From Theocolax elegans (lineage: Eukaryota > Arthropoda > Insecta > Hymenoptera > Cerocephalidae), in the NCBI GenBank assembly GCA_026168455.1, contig CM047427.1, positions 17,373,201 to 17,437,200 of the forward strand: a stretch of 64,000 nucleotides of DNA, given 5' to 3'. Below the pieces are notes generated by a model that saw nothing but the letters and a program-made list of their open reading frames with translations, was not told the DNA's origin and searched no databases. Numbering within the stretch: position 1 is the first letter of the stretch; each line of letters starts with the position of its first letter. A program made the translations under genes and the position numbers. Positions 36,085 through 48,088 of the stretch are shown piece by piece.

Positions 36085-37410
36085 ATGTCCAAAGTACATA
36101 AGTTGGCAGAATTTTATGATTCTACAATTGAGTGCAATTACCTTGGAAAACTTATTTACGAATGTCAATTTTGCGAAGCAATATATTTCAGAAACGAAAT
36201 AAAAAAAGATAATAAATATGCCGATTGTTTTCATAGAAACAAAGTAAAACTTGAAAGTATCACTCCGTATCCTGAAACTTTTAAAACTTATTTATTAGGA
36301 CAATCTATTAAAGATAAAAATTTTAAACAAAATATAAGAATTTACAACAATTTATTAGCATTTGCAAGTTGTGGTGCAAAATTAGCTTATTTTACTACTG
36401 CTGGACTGCAAGTATTAAAAATTTGTGATCAAATTTACCACATTACGTATGCTTTACATCGAAATGAATCTGAAAGTCCAAAATTTGGCCAATTATATAT
36501 ACTAGACAATAAAATAGCAAATGAATATAGATTATCTCAATGTCATCAGAACAATTTAGACAACGAATTAATACAAGAATGAGATAGTGTACTACGTGAA
36601 ATAAGTCCATTTGCAAATGCATATAAACTGATGCATGAAATCGAAAAAGAAGAACATGCACGTTCAACTGAATTAAATCGTCCAGTTCAAGAAATTAAAA
36701 TGTATTTAACTAGAGATAAAACATTAAAAAATAAATCACAAATAGCGGTTTGCAATGAAGTTGCTATCGTATATGTTGGAGAAAATGGACAACCACCTTC
36801 CAATAGAGATATACGTATTTTTCAAAAAGGAAAAAAACCTCAAACAATTGAAATTATTAACAAAGATATTGATCCAATGGTATACCCATTAATATTTCCA
36901 TACGGTGATTCAGGTTGGGAACCATTTATGAAAAGTTCAGGTGAACGAAAATATGATAATATAACTGCTTTACAATATTATTCATACAGATTTAGTATAC
37001 CAAAAGAATTTAATCCATGTTTAAATCTCAAAAGTTTATCCAACCAATTTATTCTCAATTCGTGGACAAAAGTTGAAAATAATCGTTTATATTTTATAAG
37101 AAAAGATCAACATAATATACGAACAGAACAATATAAAGGTTTAATGGATCAACTTAACAATAGATATAGTAATGAAAATATTTCTATTAGTAAAATGGTT
37201 ATTTTTCCATCCAATTTTATAGGCAGCCCAAGAGCAATGCAACAGAACTTTTTAGATGCAACAACCATAATGCAAAATAATGGAAAACCGGACATTTTTA
37301 TAACAATGACGAAATATGTAGTACAATAAAATCTGTAAAATACTTATTTAAGTATCTTTACAAAGGTCCAGACACAGCTTTAATAAAATTTAGTAATATG
37401 GAAACTAACA
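36085..37410 (+). pseudogene. Helitron replication-initiator N-terminal domain, HUH region deleted (copy 1)
   Basis: Frame 36085-36582 (CNYLGKLIYECQFCEAIYF, zinc-like C-x2-C) ends at a TGA, and 36631-37329 continues with PMVYPLIFPYGDSGWE, QFILNSWTKVENNRLYFIR, GSPRAMQQNFLDA and KPDIFITMT, the Helitron-like N domain. The normal following stretch with the HUH nuclease motif is absent: ITMT is followed within a few codons, in another frame, by EICSTIKSVKYLFKYLYKG, which normally lies ~250 residues later. Without HUH the protein could not nick DNA. Copy 2 has the same deletion. Confidence 0.85.
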
Positions 37411-38722
37411 GTATTCTATGACTGTACTAGAGTCTTTCCTTAGGGGAATATCACCGCATCAATCCGCAGTATTTGCTGCCCTGGAAGCGCCGGCGATGGT
37501 GCCTAAAGCTTCCCCGATGCGTTCAAAAAGTGAAACTCTCATGAGAGCCTCCTACGGCATCGATTAACCTCGATGAGAGGCCACTAAGTAAGTGTACCGA
37601 AACTCCTTACGAAGGCCCACCGCACTAGGACGGCTAGCCTAGAGTCGTAATTCTCGGTATGAATGCGGCGGTGTTTAGCTCCCCGCCGTCTTCCGCTTTC
37701 GAACATAAGCAGCATCCGGGTCAGCTCGCTTCACCCGTCAAGCCTGCTTGCAACCACACACCCCGCAGAGTCCAACCCAATACTGGGGACACGCTAGCGT
37801 TTCACTTTCGACTCAGAGGTACGCCGACGTGGGGCTCGGATCCCAGTCCCTGCGTACCAGAGTAAAGTCATCCTGGTCCAACTGTCGACCTGCCGAAGCA
37901 AATCTCCCTATTACTCCCCGGATCCCCGAGGAGGTTTTGCGGTAGGTGGCCTAACGTTCGAATGTTCGTGAAGGGTAAAGCATTCGTCACTCCCTTCCCG
38001 AACTCTCTAAGGGATACCGTTTAAAAATCCCCTGAAAGAGAAAAAAGCGTACAAACCAAAAGGCTTGTACACTATGGCTTATGAAGGATAAAGCGTTCGA
38101 CAATCCTTCCACAAGCCTTCCAAGGGATACCGTTCGAAAAATCCCTTGAAATAGAGAAAAATCGCGTACAAACAAGAGTTGGTGGTGTTTTTAACATCTC
38201 ACACAACGCAAAGTCTTCAGTTCGGATGTGTATCACAACTCGACTTACTGACTTTATACGAAGAGAATTTTGATGAAAGGGACACCCTTCTATGAGACAT
38301 CCCAGCAACTTTCGTCTGGATGAGAAACTACTTCGGTCCGGATGTGCCCCAAGGCAGACCTCGAAAGGCCCGTCTCAGTATTTTGACGCTGCACGTAGTA
38401 CACCCCGAAGGATGTCTACTTTAATTTAGCGGCCGTTCCTTCATCCCTAGGTAGAGTCTCCCTTGACGAGGTCGCCCAGATGAATAGCATAATCGTTAAC
38501 GGCATATTTTCGATAACCAAGCGTGTTAGTAACCAAGAAATATCGCATGTTAAACAGTTGATCGCCGACATAGGCTCGACGAAACAACTCGATTTCGAGG
38601 CGCACTTGTGGCAATCCTCTTTCTCCACTATCGTAGGAGGTATATATCGGACTCTCGGAATTGGGGGCCGAGTCACTCACCCTCTCCCAACTCAGGAAAT
38701 CTGAGAACAGGATTCCGCCAAA
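37411..38722. mobile_element. 1.31-kb insertion with 14-bp target duplication, family unknown
   Basis: The insertion is flanked by the direct repeat TATGGAAACTAACA (37397-37410 and 38723-38736) and interrupts Helitron coding sequence, which resumes in register after it. It is GC-richer than the host Helitron. It contains a ~110-bp direct duplication (about 37960-38170; GTGAAGGGTAAAGC and GGGATACCGTT motifs). A frame at about 38430-38703 reads VSLDEVAQMNSIIVNGIFS and GIYRTLGIGGRVTHP but is not recognised. There is no terminal inverted repeat or poly-A tail. The duplication length suits a target-primed retroelement. Confidence 0.65.
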
Positions 38723-39534
38723 CTATGGAAACTAACAATGTAGAAGTTGAAAAGGTGCTAAAACAAAATATAACAAATTATGATGAAATCTCAGAATATA
38801 TTTCTACGAGGTACGTTTGTCCGCCCGAGGCTATTTATCGTTTGAAGGAATTCAAATTGCACTCTCAGTCACATGCAATATATAGATTGGCTTTACATCT
38901 TGAAGATCAACAATATGTTTATTTTCAAGATTAATTAACAAAAATTATGAAACAACATTGACAAGTTGGTTTTTATTAACTAAATCTAATGCAAAAGCAA
39001 AGCAATTTTTGTATTCTGAAATCCCCCAATATTATGTTTACGATAAAATGAAGAAAGTTTGGAATCAACGAAAAAAATTCAATAAACCTATATTAGTAAG
39101 AATGTTTCATGTAAATTCTAAAGATAGAGAACGATTTTTCCTTAGATTATTGTTACTACATGCACGTGGTGCCGAATCATTTGAAGATTTACGATCACTT
39201 AATGGCACTGTTTATGATACATTTTATGAAGCATGCATGAAGAGAGATTTGATCATTACTGATAATGAATGGGATAAATGTTTACAAGAAAATTGTTGCT
39301 TTCAATTTCCACACGCACTATGTAAACTTTTCGCTTTCATTCTATCTTTTGATTGCAACTGTGATGGATTGCAACTTTATAACAAATATAAAAAACATTT
39401 TTTTGACCCAAGATTACCTGAAAGTTTAGGAGAACAAAAAGCTCTAAGAATTCTAGACAACATTTTATCAATGCACTATTTAACATTGGAACAATTTAAA
39501 CTACCAAAAATTGATAATGAAATTTACCGCTGTG
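38723..39534 (+). pseudogene. Helitron Rep/helicase middle part (copy 1)
   Basis: After the insertion the coding sequence resumes with EISEYISTRYVCPPEAIYRL, HAIYRLALHLEDQQYVYF (38608-38934), then one frameshift and 241 codons (38958-39683) with TSWFLLT, EIPQYYVYDKMKKVW, DRERFFLRLLLLHARGAESF and DLRSLNGTVYDTFYEACM. This is the conserved Helitron linker between nuclease and PIF1 helicase. It is cut off at about 39534, where a GA-rich sequence begins. The helicase domain is missing here. Confidence 0.85.
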
Positions 39535-39572
39535 ACGAGAGAGAGATAGAGAGTGGAGCGTGTGAGAGAGAA

Positions 39573-39608
<36 letters not shown>

Positions 39609-39959
39609 AGAGAGAGAGAGAGAGCACGTGTGTGTGTCGCGGGCGAGAATATTGTCGCGACGAGAGTGTATTCCCGTTTGTAAATACTTAGCGCGCGTGC
39701 AATTAAATATTCATTATTTGTATTAAATAAAGAGGGATTTATTAAAGATTATTTATTGTTTAATCGGGTGTTATTATTTATTTGCTCGATAATAATTATA
39801 CACCTTCCTATCTCGAAGAAGGTGACGCCAGTATCCGGAATTCCCTCTGAGAATAACAGCCCGGCGGAAAATCAGTAAGTATTAGTAGACTTACATTCTA
39901 CGACGCGGAAACGGGAAATTTTGTTGCCGATCTTTCGGTTGGCGCAAATACCGTGTCGC
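39535..39959. other. GA microsatellite and unassigned block, possible solo-LTR
   Basis: A (GA)n tract (about 39570-39625) is followed by CpG-richer sequence, an AATAAA (39726) and a segment ending ATTATACA, then GGTGACGCC, which loosely resembles a primer-binding region after an LTR. It begins TGTGACGAG right where the Helitron frame breaks. I could not find a convincing target duplication, so a solo LTR is only a possibility. Confidence 0.3.
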
Positions 39960-40380
39960 AAAGAATTGGATGAAAGGTTCTTCAACAGCAAAATTGGTAA
40001 TAGTTTTGACATCAGATACTCTAATACGATGACTAGTACCTCCGGGCTAACAAATATTAAGACAAAAATCATCAACATTAGCTGGAACATCCCCAGAAAG
40101 TTGAATGAACGTGAACTTGTACAAACTGTCCTACATGAACTAATACACGCGTACCTGTACATAACGGATGTTAATGGAGGAATAGCTAAAATGACAGCAA
40201 TATGAGACATGGACCAGATTTTAAGAGAGAAATGAGACGTATAAACAGAGAAGGAGGTTTCGGTGTTATGGTTTATAACCGCGTTATGCTTGGGTCTGTC
40301 TAAGCTGTGGTGCGGAGGTTTTTGTCAGTAGGCACACGAGTCCGAAAAGCTTAATCAAGGAACTGCATAAGGGCCAACAA
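39960..40380 (+). pseudogene. SprT/Spartan-like metalloprotease fragment (copy 2)
   Basis: The frame 39921-40205 enters the repeat at KELDERFFNSKIG and includes MTSTSGLTN and HELIHAYLYITD, so here the codon after HAY is Leu, not the TAG of copy 1. One base is missing soon after (IAK then MTAI and a stop), which copy 1 does not share. The later pieces (HGPDFKREM, then the C-x2-C ribbon) are present in other frames. Together the two copies suggest a parental sequence with an intact SprT domain. SprT-family proteases such as Spartan degrade proteins cross-linked to DNA. Confidence 0.7.
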
Positions 40381-40438
40381 CAACATGCTGTCACACAACA
40401 GCTGAAGAAGTTGACACATCAAACAACACACAATATAC

Positions 40439-40462
40439 AAAAAAAAAAAAAAAAAAAAAAAA
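40439..40462. repeat. Poly-A tract (copy 2)
   Basis: Shorter counterpart of the tract at 32648-32690, preceded by CACACAATATAC. Confidence 0.7.
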
Positions 40463-41587
40463 CGAAAAGTCTACATGCATATTTTGACACACACATCATA
40501 CACACATACACAGACACACGGCCTGAATTTCGGCGACTCGCCTCCTCGAGGTCCCCGCTGGGCAACGTCAACTCATTAGTCGTTTACAACCGAGTTGGCG
40601 GCTGAAGAGTCGCCTCCCTAGAGGGAGGGCCTAAGTTTTTCCAAGTCCTTTCCCTTGGCCTGGCGTAAGCTGTCTCGTGGTAGGGAAAAGCCCTTAAAGT
40701 TTTTGTTTTATTTTGAAGTTGCATTCTATTGTCTCGTTATATTTTCTTTTAGTTTTATACCCCGAAAATCTATGCTTTATTTACAATAGGCGGGTATGGG
40801 TACTAAACCCGGGGTACCGCATTGCTGTGGTAAGCAAACCACATGTAATATTATTACATTCATTGTCCCTATCTACGGGTCTATGTTTGCATAGTAGTGG
40901 TGAGGATCGTCGGAGGTGAGCTCCCGCTTCACAGCAGTTTTTCGGTGGTTTGTAGTGTTTTACTTAAATAGTAAATAAATAATACTATTAAATAATATTA
41001 AATAATATTAATAATAATAATAAATAATATTAAATAATATTATTAATAATAATAATAATAATAGTAAATAATAATAGTTAATACGTGGTATTAACGTTTA
41101 GTTTAAAGCGAGAGGAACATTTTGTGATAATAATTTCAACTCTAAATGTGAAATTGTGCGTTTAAAAACAGTGCGAAAAAGTGTATTGTGGTATATGGGA
41201 GATTAACACGTGTGACATTCTCGTGCCTTGTGCGGCTTTTTGGGCCTTTTTGGACTAGTGGGCCCACTGGTGAGGACATAAAGGTGTAAGGGGACCTGGA
41301 GGGAAGCTGTTCCCACCATTTTTCTCGGAGGAAATCCGCCCAGGCAGCCTGCAGTACGAAGGTTTGGATTTGCCACGTGGAGACTTTCCCGCCAAAAAGG
41401 TATACGTTTTATACATATCGAGGACTTGACTTTATACATGCTAGACCCGGGTCACCGGGGATAGGTGTGTTTTTCGAAAAGTAGGTTTGTTCACTTTACT
41501 TTTAGTGAGCAACTTACAAATTTCGATTGCACACGGGTTACGCATGCGGAATAGCGTGCCGAATAAGATGAATTCAGTTTATTCGGT

Positions 41588-41986
41588 TTGCAATCGACAT
41601 TTTGAGGTATAGGTTTGTTCCCCCTGTACTTATTCGTTCGCAATCCGTTTGCGACTCGCGAATTCCGTTCGGACTCGGATCTTTCGGTTTGCAATCGGGG
41701 TCTTGAGGGATAGGTTTGTTCCCCTGTACTTATTCGTTCGCAATCCGTTTGCGACTCGCGAATTTCGTTCGGACTCGGGTTTTTAAGCTATATAGAGGGT
41801 CGTATATAATTCTCGGTCTGTTTCGGTTTGCAATCGGGGTTCTGGACGGATAGGTTTGTTCCCTCCATACTTATTCGTTCGCAATCCGTTTGCGACTTAC
41901 GAATTCCGTTCGGACTCGGGTCTCGGTTTGTAATCGGGGTCTTGAGGGATAGGTTTGTTCGCCCCGTACTTTTTCGTCTGAATTCG
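41588..41986. repeat. Minisatellite, ~4 units of ~100 bp (copy 2)
   Basis: Counterpart of 33774-34182 with the same order of unit variants, including the unit with the ~40-bp insertion. Confidence 0.8.
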
Positions 41987-42694
41987 TTAGCACAAAAATA
42001 AATACGCTAAAAATCAATCACAAACTTACAATTGTGGTTTATTTGCTATAGCTTTCGCAATATCAATTTCTAATGGTGTTTGTCCTGTAAATATATATTC
42101 GATGAATCAATGATGAGAAGCCATTTAGAAATGATTATAAAAATCAATCAGTTAAAATGTTTCCTATTTTGAGAAGTGGTATTCCAAATAATCAGAGTCA
42201 TAAAAACAGAATTGTAATTCATAATTAAACAAGTTTTTAAAAATTATAATATATCAGAGTATTCGGCTACTTATCATAATTAATTGCTAAATGTTCCACT
42301 GATTAATGAGTCAATCGATTTAATTAAATAAGATAACAAATTTCATAAATAATTAAAGAAAAAAGGACGACTATTAATGATAGTAAACAGAAATATCAAA
42401 ACAAAAACAAAACTTACTTTTGCTGACACACTAAAACTACAAATTAAAGATGTAGATATGAAGAAATCACACGAAAAAGTATAAAAAATATGTGAAATTA
42501 AAGATTTAACAGTATCACTATCAAAAAAAAAATTTTAACCAACAGAATAAAGAGCTACACGTTATAAAAATCAAACCCTTTGAAATAAACAACAAAGCAA
42601 ATTAATATATCAGAATGTAAAAGAAAATTACGACCATCTTAATCTGAAGATGGAGAAACAGAATCAGCAACAATTAAAGACAAAAAAATAAAAC

Positions 42695-43015
42695 AAATGA
42701 CTCAAGAACAAAAAATAGCCGAAGCAGAACGACAACGTAAGTTTAGAGCATCTCAACTGCAGAAAAAAAAAAGAAATCTCAGTAATAAACACCAAGAAAA
42801 GAATACAAATGACTGAAGAATACAAATTAGCTGAAGCAAAGCGAGGGCGTGATTTTAGAGCATCTCAATCAGCAGATAAAAAAAAGAAATCTCAATAATA
42901 AAAACCAAGAAAAGAATACAAATGACTGAAGAACAAAAATTAGCCGAAGCAGAACGACAACGTAAGTTTAGAGCATCACAATCTGCAGATAAAAAAAAGA
43001 AATCTCTAGAATAAA
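42695..43015 (+). repeat. 113-bp coding tandem array (copy 2, contracted)
   Basis: About three units against nine in copy 1. The remaining units keep the alternation of QKLAEAERQRKFRASQ and YKLAEAKRGRDFRASQ types. Confidence 0.7.
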
Positions 43016-43214
43016 GAGTAAGAAAAGAAAACAATGATTAAGGCACACAAAATAGCTGAACCAGAACAAATACACAAATTTCGGGCTTCACAATTTGAAG
43101 TTGAAAAAAATGATATCTTTAAAATGAAGAGTGAAACAGACCGAAAACGAAAATGTAGTGTATCTCAATCTAGAAAAAAGTAAATTCTAATAACTAAAAG
43201 TAAAATGAAAACAA

Positions 43215-44522
43215 ATGTCCAAAGTACATAAGTTGGCAGAATTTTATGATTCTACAATTGAGTGCAATTACCTTGGAAAACTTATTTACGAATGTCAATT
43301 TTGCGAAGCAATATATTTCAGAAACGAAATAAAAAAAGATAATAAATATGCCGATTGTTTCATAGAAACAAAGTAAAACTTGAAGTATCACTCCGTATCC
43401 TGAAACTTTTAAAACTTATTTATTAGGACAATCTATTAAAGATAAAAATTTTAAACAAAATATAAGAATTTACAACAATTTATTAGCATTGCAAGTTGTG
43501 GTGCAAAATTAGCTTATTTTTACTACTGCTGGACTGCAAGTATTAAAAATTTGTGATCAAATTTACCACAATACGTATGCTTTACATCCAAATGAATCTG
43601 AAAGTCCAAAATTTGGCCAATTATATATACTAGACAATAAAATAGCAAATGAATATAGATTATCTCAATGTGATCAGAACAATTTAGACAACGAATTAAT
43701 ACAAGAATGAGATAGTGTACTACGTGAAATAAGTCCATTTGCAAATACATATAAAACTGATGCATGAAATCGAAAAAGAAGAACATGCACGTTCAACTGA
43801 ATTAAATCGTCCAGTTCAAGAATTAAAATGTATTTAACTAGAGATAAACATTAAAAAATAAATCACAATAGCGGTTTGCAATGAAGTTGCTATCGTATAT
43901 GTTGGAGAAAATGGACAACCACCTTCCAATAGAGATATACGTATTTTTCAAAAAGGAAAAAAACCTCAAACAATTGAAATTATTAACAAAGATATTGATC
44001 CAATGGTATACCCATTAATATTTCCATACGGTGATTCAGGTTGGGAACCATTTATGAAAAGTTCAGGTGAACGAAAATATGATAATATAACTGCTTTACA
44101 ATATTATTCATACAGATTTAGTACCAAAAGAATTTAATCCATGTTTAAATCTCAAAGTTTATCCAACCAATTTATTCTCAATTCGTGGACAAAAGTTGAA
44201 AATAATCGTTTATATTTTATAAGAAAAGATCAACATAATATACGAACAGAACAATATAAAGGTTTAATCGAACAACTTAACAATAGATATAGTAATGAAA
44301 ATATTTCTATTAGTAAAATGGTTATTTTTCCATCCAGTTTTATAGGCAGCCCAAGAGCAATGCAACAGAACTTTTTAGATGCAACAACCATAATGCAAAA
44401 TAATGGAAAACCGGACATTTTTATAACAATGACGAAATATGTCGTACAATAAAATCTGTAAAATACTTATTTAAGTATCTTTACAAAGGTCCAGACACAG
44501 CTTTAATAAAATTTAGTATATG
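43215..44522 (+). pseudogene. Helitron replication-initiator N-terminal domain (copy 2)
   Basis: Same content as 36085-37410 but with more small deletions, so the longest frame is 44141-44452 (ending GKPDIFITMTKYVVQ). It carries the same HUH deletion junction and the same inserted element start at about 44536, so both changes came before the duplication. Confidence 0.8.
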
Positions 44523-44535
44523 GAAACTAACAGTA

Positions 44536-44838
44536 TTCTATGACTGTACTAGAGTCTTTCCTTAGGGCAATATCACCGCATCAATCCGCAGTATTTGCTG
44601 CCCTGGAAGCGCCGGCGATGGTGCCTAAAGCTCCCCGATGCGTTCAAAAAGTGAAACTCTCATGAGAGCCTCCTACGGCATCGATTAACCTCGATGAGAG
44701 GCCACTAAGTAAGTGTACCGAAACTCCTTACGAAGGCCCACCGCACTAGGACGGCTAGCCTAGAGTCGTAATTCTCGGTATGAATGCGGCGGTTGTTATC
44801 TCCCCGCCGTCGTCCGCTTCGAACATACAGCATCCGGG
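44536..44838. mobile_element. Truncated copy of the 1.31-kb inserted element
   Basis: It begins GTATTCTATGACTG after GGAAACTAACA, as at 37411, and ends at CATCCGGGT, where the large repeat ends. Confidence 0.7.
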
Positions 44839-45202
44839 TAAACCTGTAAAAATTGTACTTTAAACAAATTTGTAACAAGCTTTTAATACGGTTTCAGTAT
44901 TCAGTAGCCGAAAGTGTGTTGTAACGATTTGTCAAAGTCTACAGCGATTCAATTTTGAAAAATGGATTAAAGATCCGTTTTCTAAATTTCCAGTTCTTAA
45001 TTTTTTTCATCTGATCTGCACATCGTACAGAAAAACATTAAATAGAAAAAAGTTGCGTCTTTTAATTCTGCATACGACAGTATTTTTTCAAAATAAATTC
45101 AGCAAATTAAAACATTGGGTCACTGGGTAACGTCAATTTCTTAATTTCTCTCCGCTTCCTCTATCCATTCGCCGCGCTCGGCGTGTTCTTGCATCCAGCT
45201 CC
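44839..45202. other. Unassigned junction sequence
   Basis: No recognisable coding or repeat content. It joins the large repeat to the Helitron helicase tail, possibly a deletion scar. Confidence 0.35.
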
Positions 45203-45592
45203 TCAATTATAACAGGACAAAATTCAGGACAAATCGTAATGATTCCAAGAATAGATTTAAGTCCATCAAAGGATATAATTCCCTTTAATATGGTAAGACG
45301 ACAATTTCCTATTAGACCAAGTTTTGCTATGACAATAAACAAATCACAAGGTCAATCATTTGAAAAAGTAGGTTTATATTTACCAAAACCTGTATTTAGT
45401 CATAGTTAATTATATGTAGCATTATCAAGGGTTAAAGATTAAAAAAATTCGAAAATAAAATTTTTAAAATCATCAATGACAGTCACAAATACAGAAGGAG
45501 AAATACTTAATGTAAATGAAAACGATTTAAGTGATACTGCAATAATATATACGACTAATGTAGTTTTTTCTGAAATGTTTGAAAATAATTAA
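45203..45592 (+). pseudogene. Helitron PIF1-like helicase C-terminus
   Basis: One frame reads GQIVMIPRIDLSPSKD, FPIRPSFAMTINKSQGQSF, VGLYLPKPVFSHS, stop, LYVALSRVKD, stop, and a tail ending MFENN with a TAA at 45590-45592. These are helicase motifs V and VI of Helitron PIF1 proteins. Two in-frame stops make it dead. It has no USP extension, unlike the helicase at 26140, so two Helitron types are present. It is probably the 3' coding end of the Helitron in the large repeat, with the central helicase deleted. Confidence 0.8.
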
Positions 45593-45774
45593 TAATTTTT
45601 AAATGAAAATTTCATTTTTGATATTAAAAAACTCAAAAATAAAAAAAATAAAAATATAATTGATTTTAATTTTTTAATTTAGTATTAATTTAATATTAAT
45701 AATGTCATTATTTCAACTGAAAATGTTGTTACAAAAAAAAGTTGATTAAAATGAACAAATGTATAAAGTATCAA

Positions 45775-46230
45775 ACTGTCTGCATAAGGCAACATTATTT
45801 ATATGAATTACTCATAAATAAAATTTTTTTTAAATTGTTAGTATCAAGCGACATTATTTATATAATTTACTCATAAAAATATTATTTTTTCAAATAATAA
45901 ATTATCTGCATTAAGCGATATTCTTTATATAATTTCCTTACGTAAACTAATGTTTTAAAATAATAATTGTCTGCATTAAGCGACATTTTTTGTATAAATT
46001 ACTTACGAAAAATACATTTTTGGGATAACAAATGGTCTGCATTAAGCGACATTCTTCATATAATTTTCTTACGTAAACTAATGTTTTAAAATAATTATTG
46101 TCTACATTAAGCGACATTTTCTATCTAAATTACTTACGAAAAATACATTTTTGAAATAACAAATTCTCTGCATTTTGAGCGATATTATTTATATAAATTC
46201 CTTATTTAAACTAAATGTTTGAAATAATAA
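45775..46230. repeat. ~64-bp tandem repeat, about seven units
   Basis: Units begin GTCTGCATTAAGCGACATT and continue with AT-rich sequence including TTACTTACGAAAAATACATT. Unit length varies from 60 to 69. A lone related word (TTGCGTTAAGCTACATT) lies at 46543. Position right after the helicase end suggests this is Helitron 3' non-coding sequence. Confidence 0.8.
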
Positions 46231-46951
46231 ATTGGAGTCAGTGTCAGCGCGCCAGGGTATCATTGTGCCAGGGCCGCTAGAAAGGTCTGTTCGCGCGAGT
46301 TTGGGAGGGGGTCTGTCGCGACAAGAACTTGACTAAATTTACGCACTAAATTCAAATTTGTGCGCTGGTTAAGCAAATTTCTTTTGTCTGTGTTTATATC
46401 ATAAAATCGCATGAGAGAAAATTCATGTTACTAGATGTACCTTGATTTAAATACTAATTTTATATATTATGTAATTATGCAGTAGCTAAGTAAATAAATA
46501 ATAAAGAAATTATGAAATTATTAACGTGTTGAAAATAATGATTGCGTTAAGCTACATTTACATGGAATGATTCATATATACGTATATATATTTATATATT
46601 TTATATATTATATCAATTATTATATTAAAATATGCATTATTTTACATAGTAATAAATCGCGTCTTTATAGTAAGAAATAATAAATATAAACTTTAAATCT
46701 TATCAAGTAACTGCATTAATATTAAGTACATCATTTAAAACGACACACGCATTTTTTGTTTGCATTTTTGTATTTTCAAAAGTCACCAAAACATGACTTT
46801 TTTAAACTGTACCTGCATCACTATTTAATTACGCGCGTGAGTATATAATCAAAAAGACACTATTATGCGCATTTACTGCGCAAAGTTGCCTACGTGACAT
46901 TCGGGAAGAAAATCTGAATAGTTCGCCTCGCGGTGGTGCCATCTAGTTAGT
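46231..46951. other. Unassigned stretch after the tandem repeat
   Basis: A CpG-richer patch at 46240-46320 is followed by a hairpin (CGCAC ... GTGCG, about 46338-46363) and AT-rich sequence. A Helitron 3' end could lie here but I cannot fix it. Confidence 0.35.
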
Positions 46952-47102
46952 GCAAATCGGGAGTTCGAGAGAAAAACAACATGCAGGACGATGAAGGTTA
47001 CTCATGCCACAAAAAAGTGGTCCAAAAAGGCACCCGTGTAGAGTAAGTAAATATCTGCTACAATTTTTATATATTACAGTAGGATTAATATAAAAAAAAT
47101 AA

Positions 47103-48088
47103 ATCTGGGGAACATCTGGGCAAAGTCTGGCTAATAAAAGTCTGGCCAAAGTCTGGCTGGTAAGACACGATCCCAGACTTCACGATAATAATTTTGAAAA
47201 GTCTGTCCTAGAGTTGCCAGACTTTTTCCAATACTTTTTCCCAGATATCCTAAGTGTCGCAAAAAGTTTGGGATATTTAAACGAGACTGTTTCAACACTT
47301 TTTCCTAAATTTTAAAATTGTTGCATAAAGGACTTATTCCAGGTCTTTCCGTAGATATATAAACCGTTGAACAACATCTGGGAAATATTAACATGTCATC
47401 ATTCAAGACTTTTCCACACATTTTCCAAAACTTCCCATATTTTATGAAATAACGAAAAATACATCCAAATGTCTTTTTTAAATGCTTTTCATTCAATATT
47501 TTGTTCATATCTTATTGTAATCTTACATTATTTAACTTCGCTCATTCGAAGAAAATTGATGTTGTGTTTTATCAAACAAAAAATATAGGGTTATGCAGCA
47601 ATTTCATTTAAGTGAAGAAGGTTATTATTTGAGGCTAAAAAAAACGAACAGTTAGTGAAGTTGCTGCGTAACCCTACATTTCTTTCGTACAACATACAAA
47701 ATCTTTCGTTTGATAAAACACAACATCAATTTTCTTCGAATGAGCGGAGTTAAATAATGTAAGATTATAATAAGATGTTCACAAAATATTAAACGAAAAG
47801 TTAACCGAAATAAAATATATATATGTATTAAAAAAAGACATTTAGCTCTAGTTTTCGTTATTTCATAAAATATTAGAAGTTTTGGAAAATGTGTGGAAAA
47901 GTCTTGTTTAAATATCCCAGACTTTGCGACACTTATGATATCTGGTAAAAAGTATTGGAAAAAGTCTGGCAACTCTAGGCCAGACTTTTCAAAATAATTG
48001 TCGTGAAGTGTGGAATCGTCTTACCAGCCAGACTTTGGCCAGACTTTTATTAGCCAGACTTTGCCCAGATGTTCCCCAGACTTATTTT
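47103..48088. mobile_element. Palindrome with AGTCTGG repeats (unit 1)
   Basis: Left arm (TCTGGGGAACATCTGGGC ...) and right arm are near-perfect inverses of roughly 450 bp. The words AAGTCTGGC and GCCAGACTT recur many times. There is no coding content; ORFs across it are palindrome artefacts. Confidence 0.8.

Larger units (their letters stand above)
32142..37721. repeat. Large direct repeat, copy 1 (5.6 kb)
   Basis: It starts at AAAGAATTGG inside the SprT domain and runs through the poly-A tract, a minisatellite block, the 113-bp coding array, Helitron N-terminal coding sequence and the first ~310 bp of an inserted element. The second copy is 39960-44838. The difference in length is nearly all due to fewer units in the 113-bp array. 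Confidence 0.9.
39960..44838. repeat. Large direct repeat, copy 2 (4.9 kb)
   Basis: Matches 32142-37721 from AAAGAATTGG in the SprT domain to CAGCATCCGGGT in the inserted element, where homology stops. It differs by many single-base gaps in homopolymers and a contracted 113-bp array (about three units against nine). Confidence 0.9.

Noticed and set aside
39535..39959. Confirmed solo LTR
   Set aside because: LTR-like start and primer-site-like words are present, but no target duplication or partner LTR was found. It is left as unassigned.
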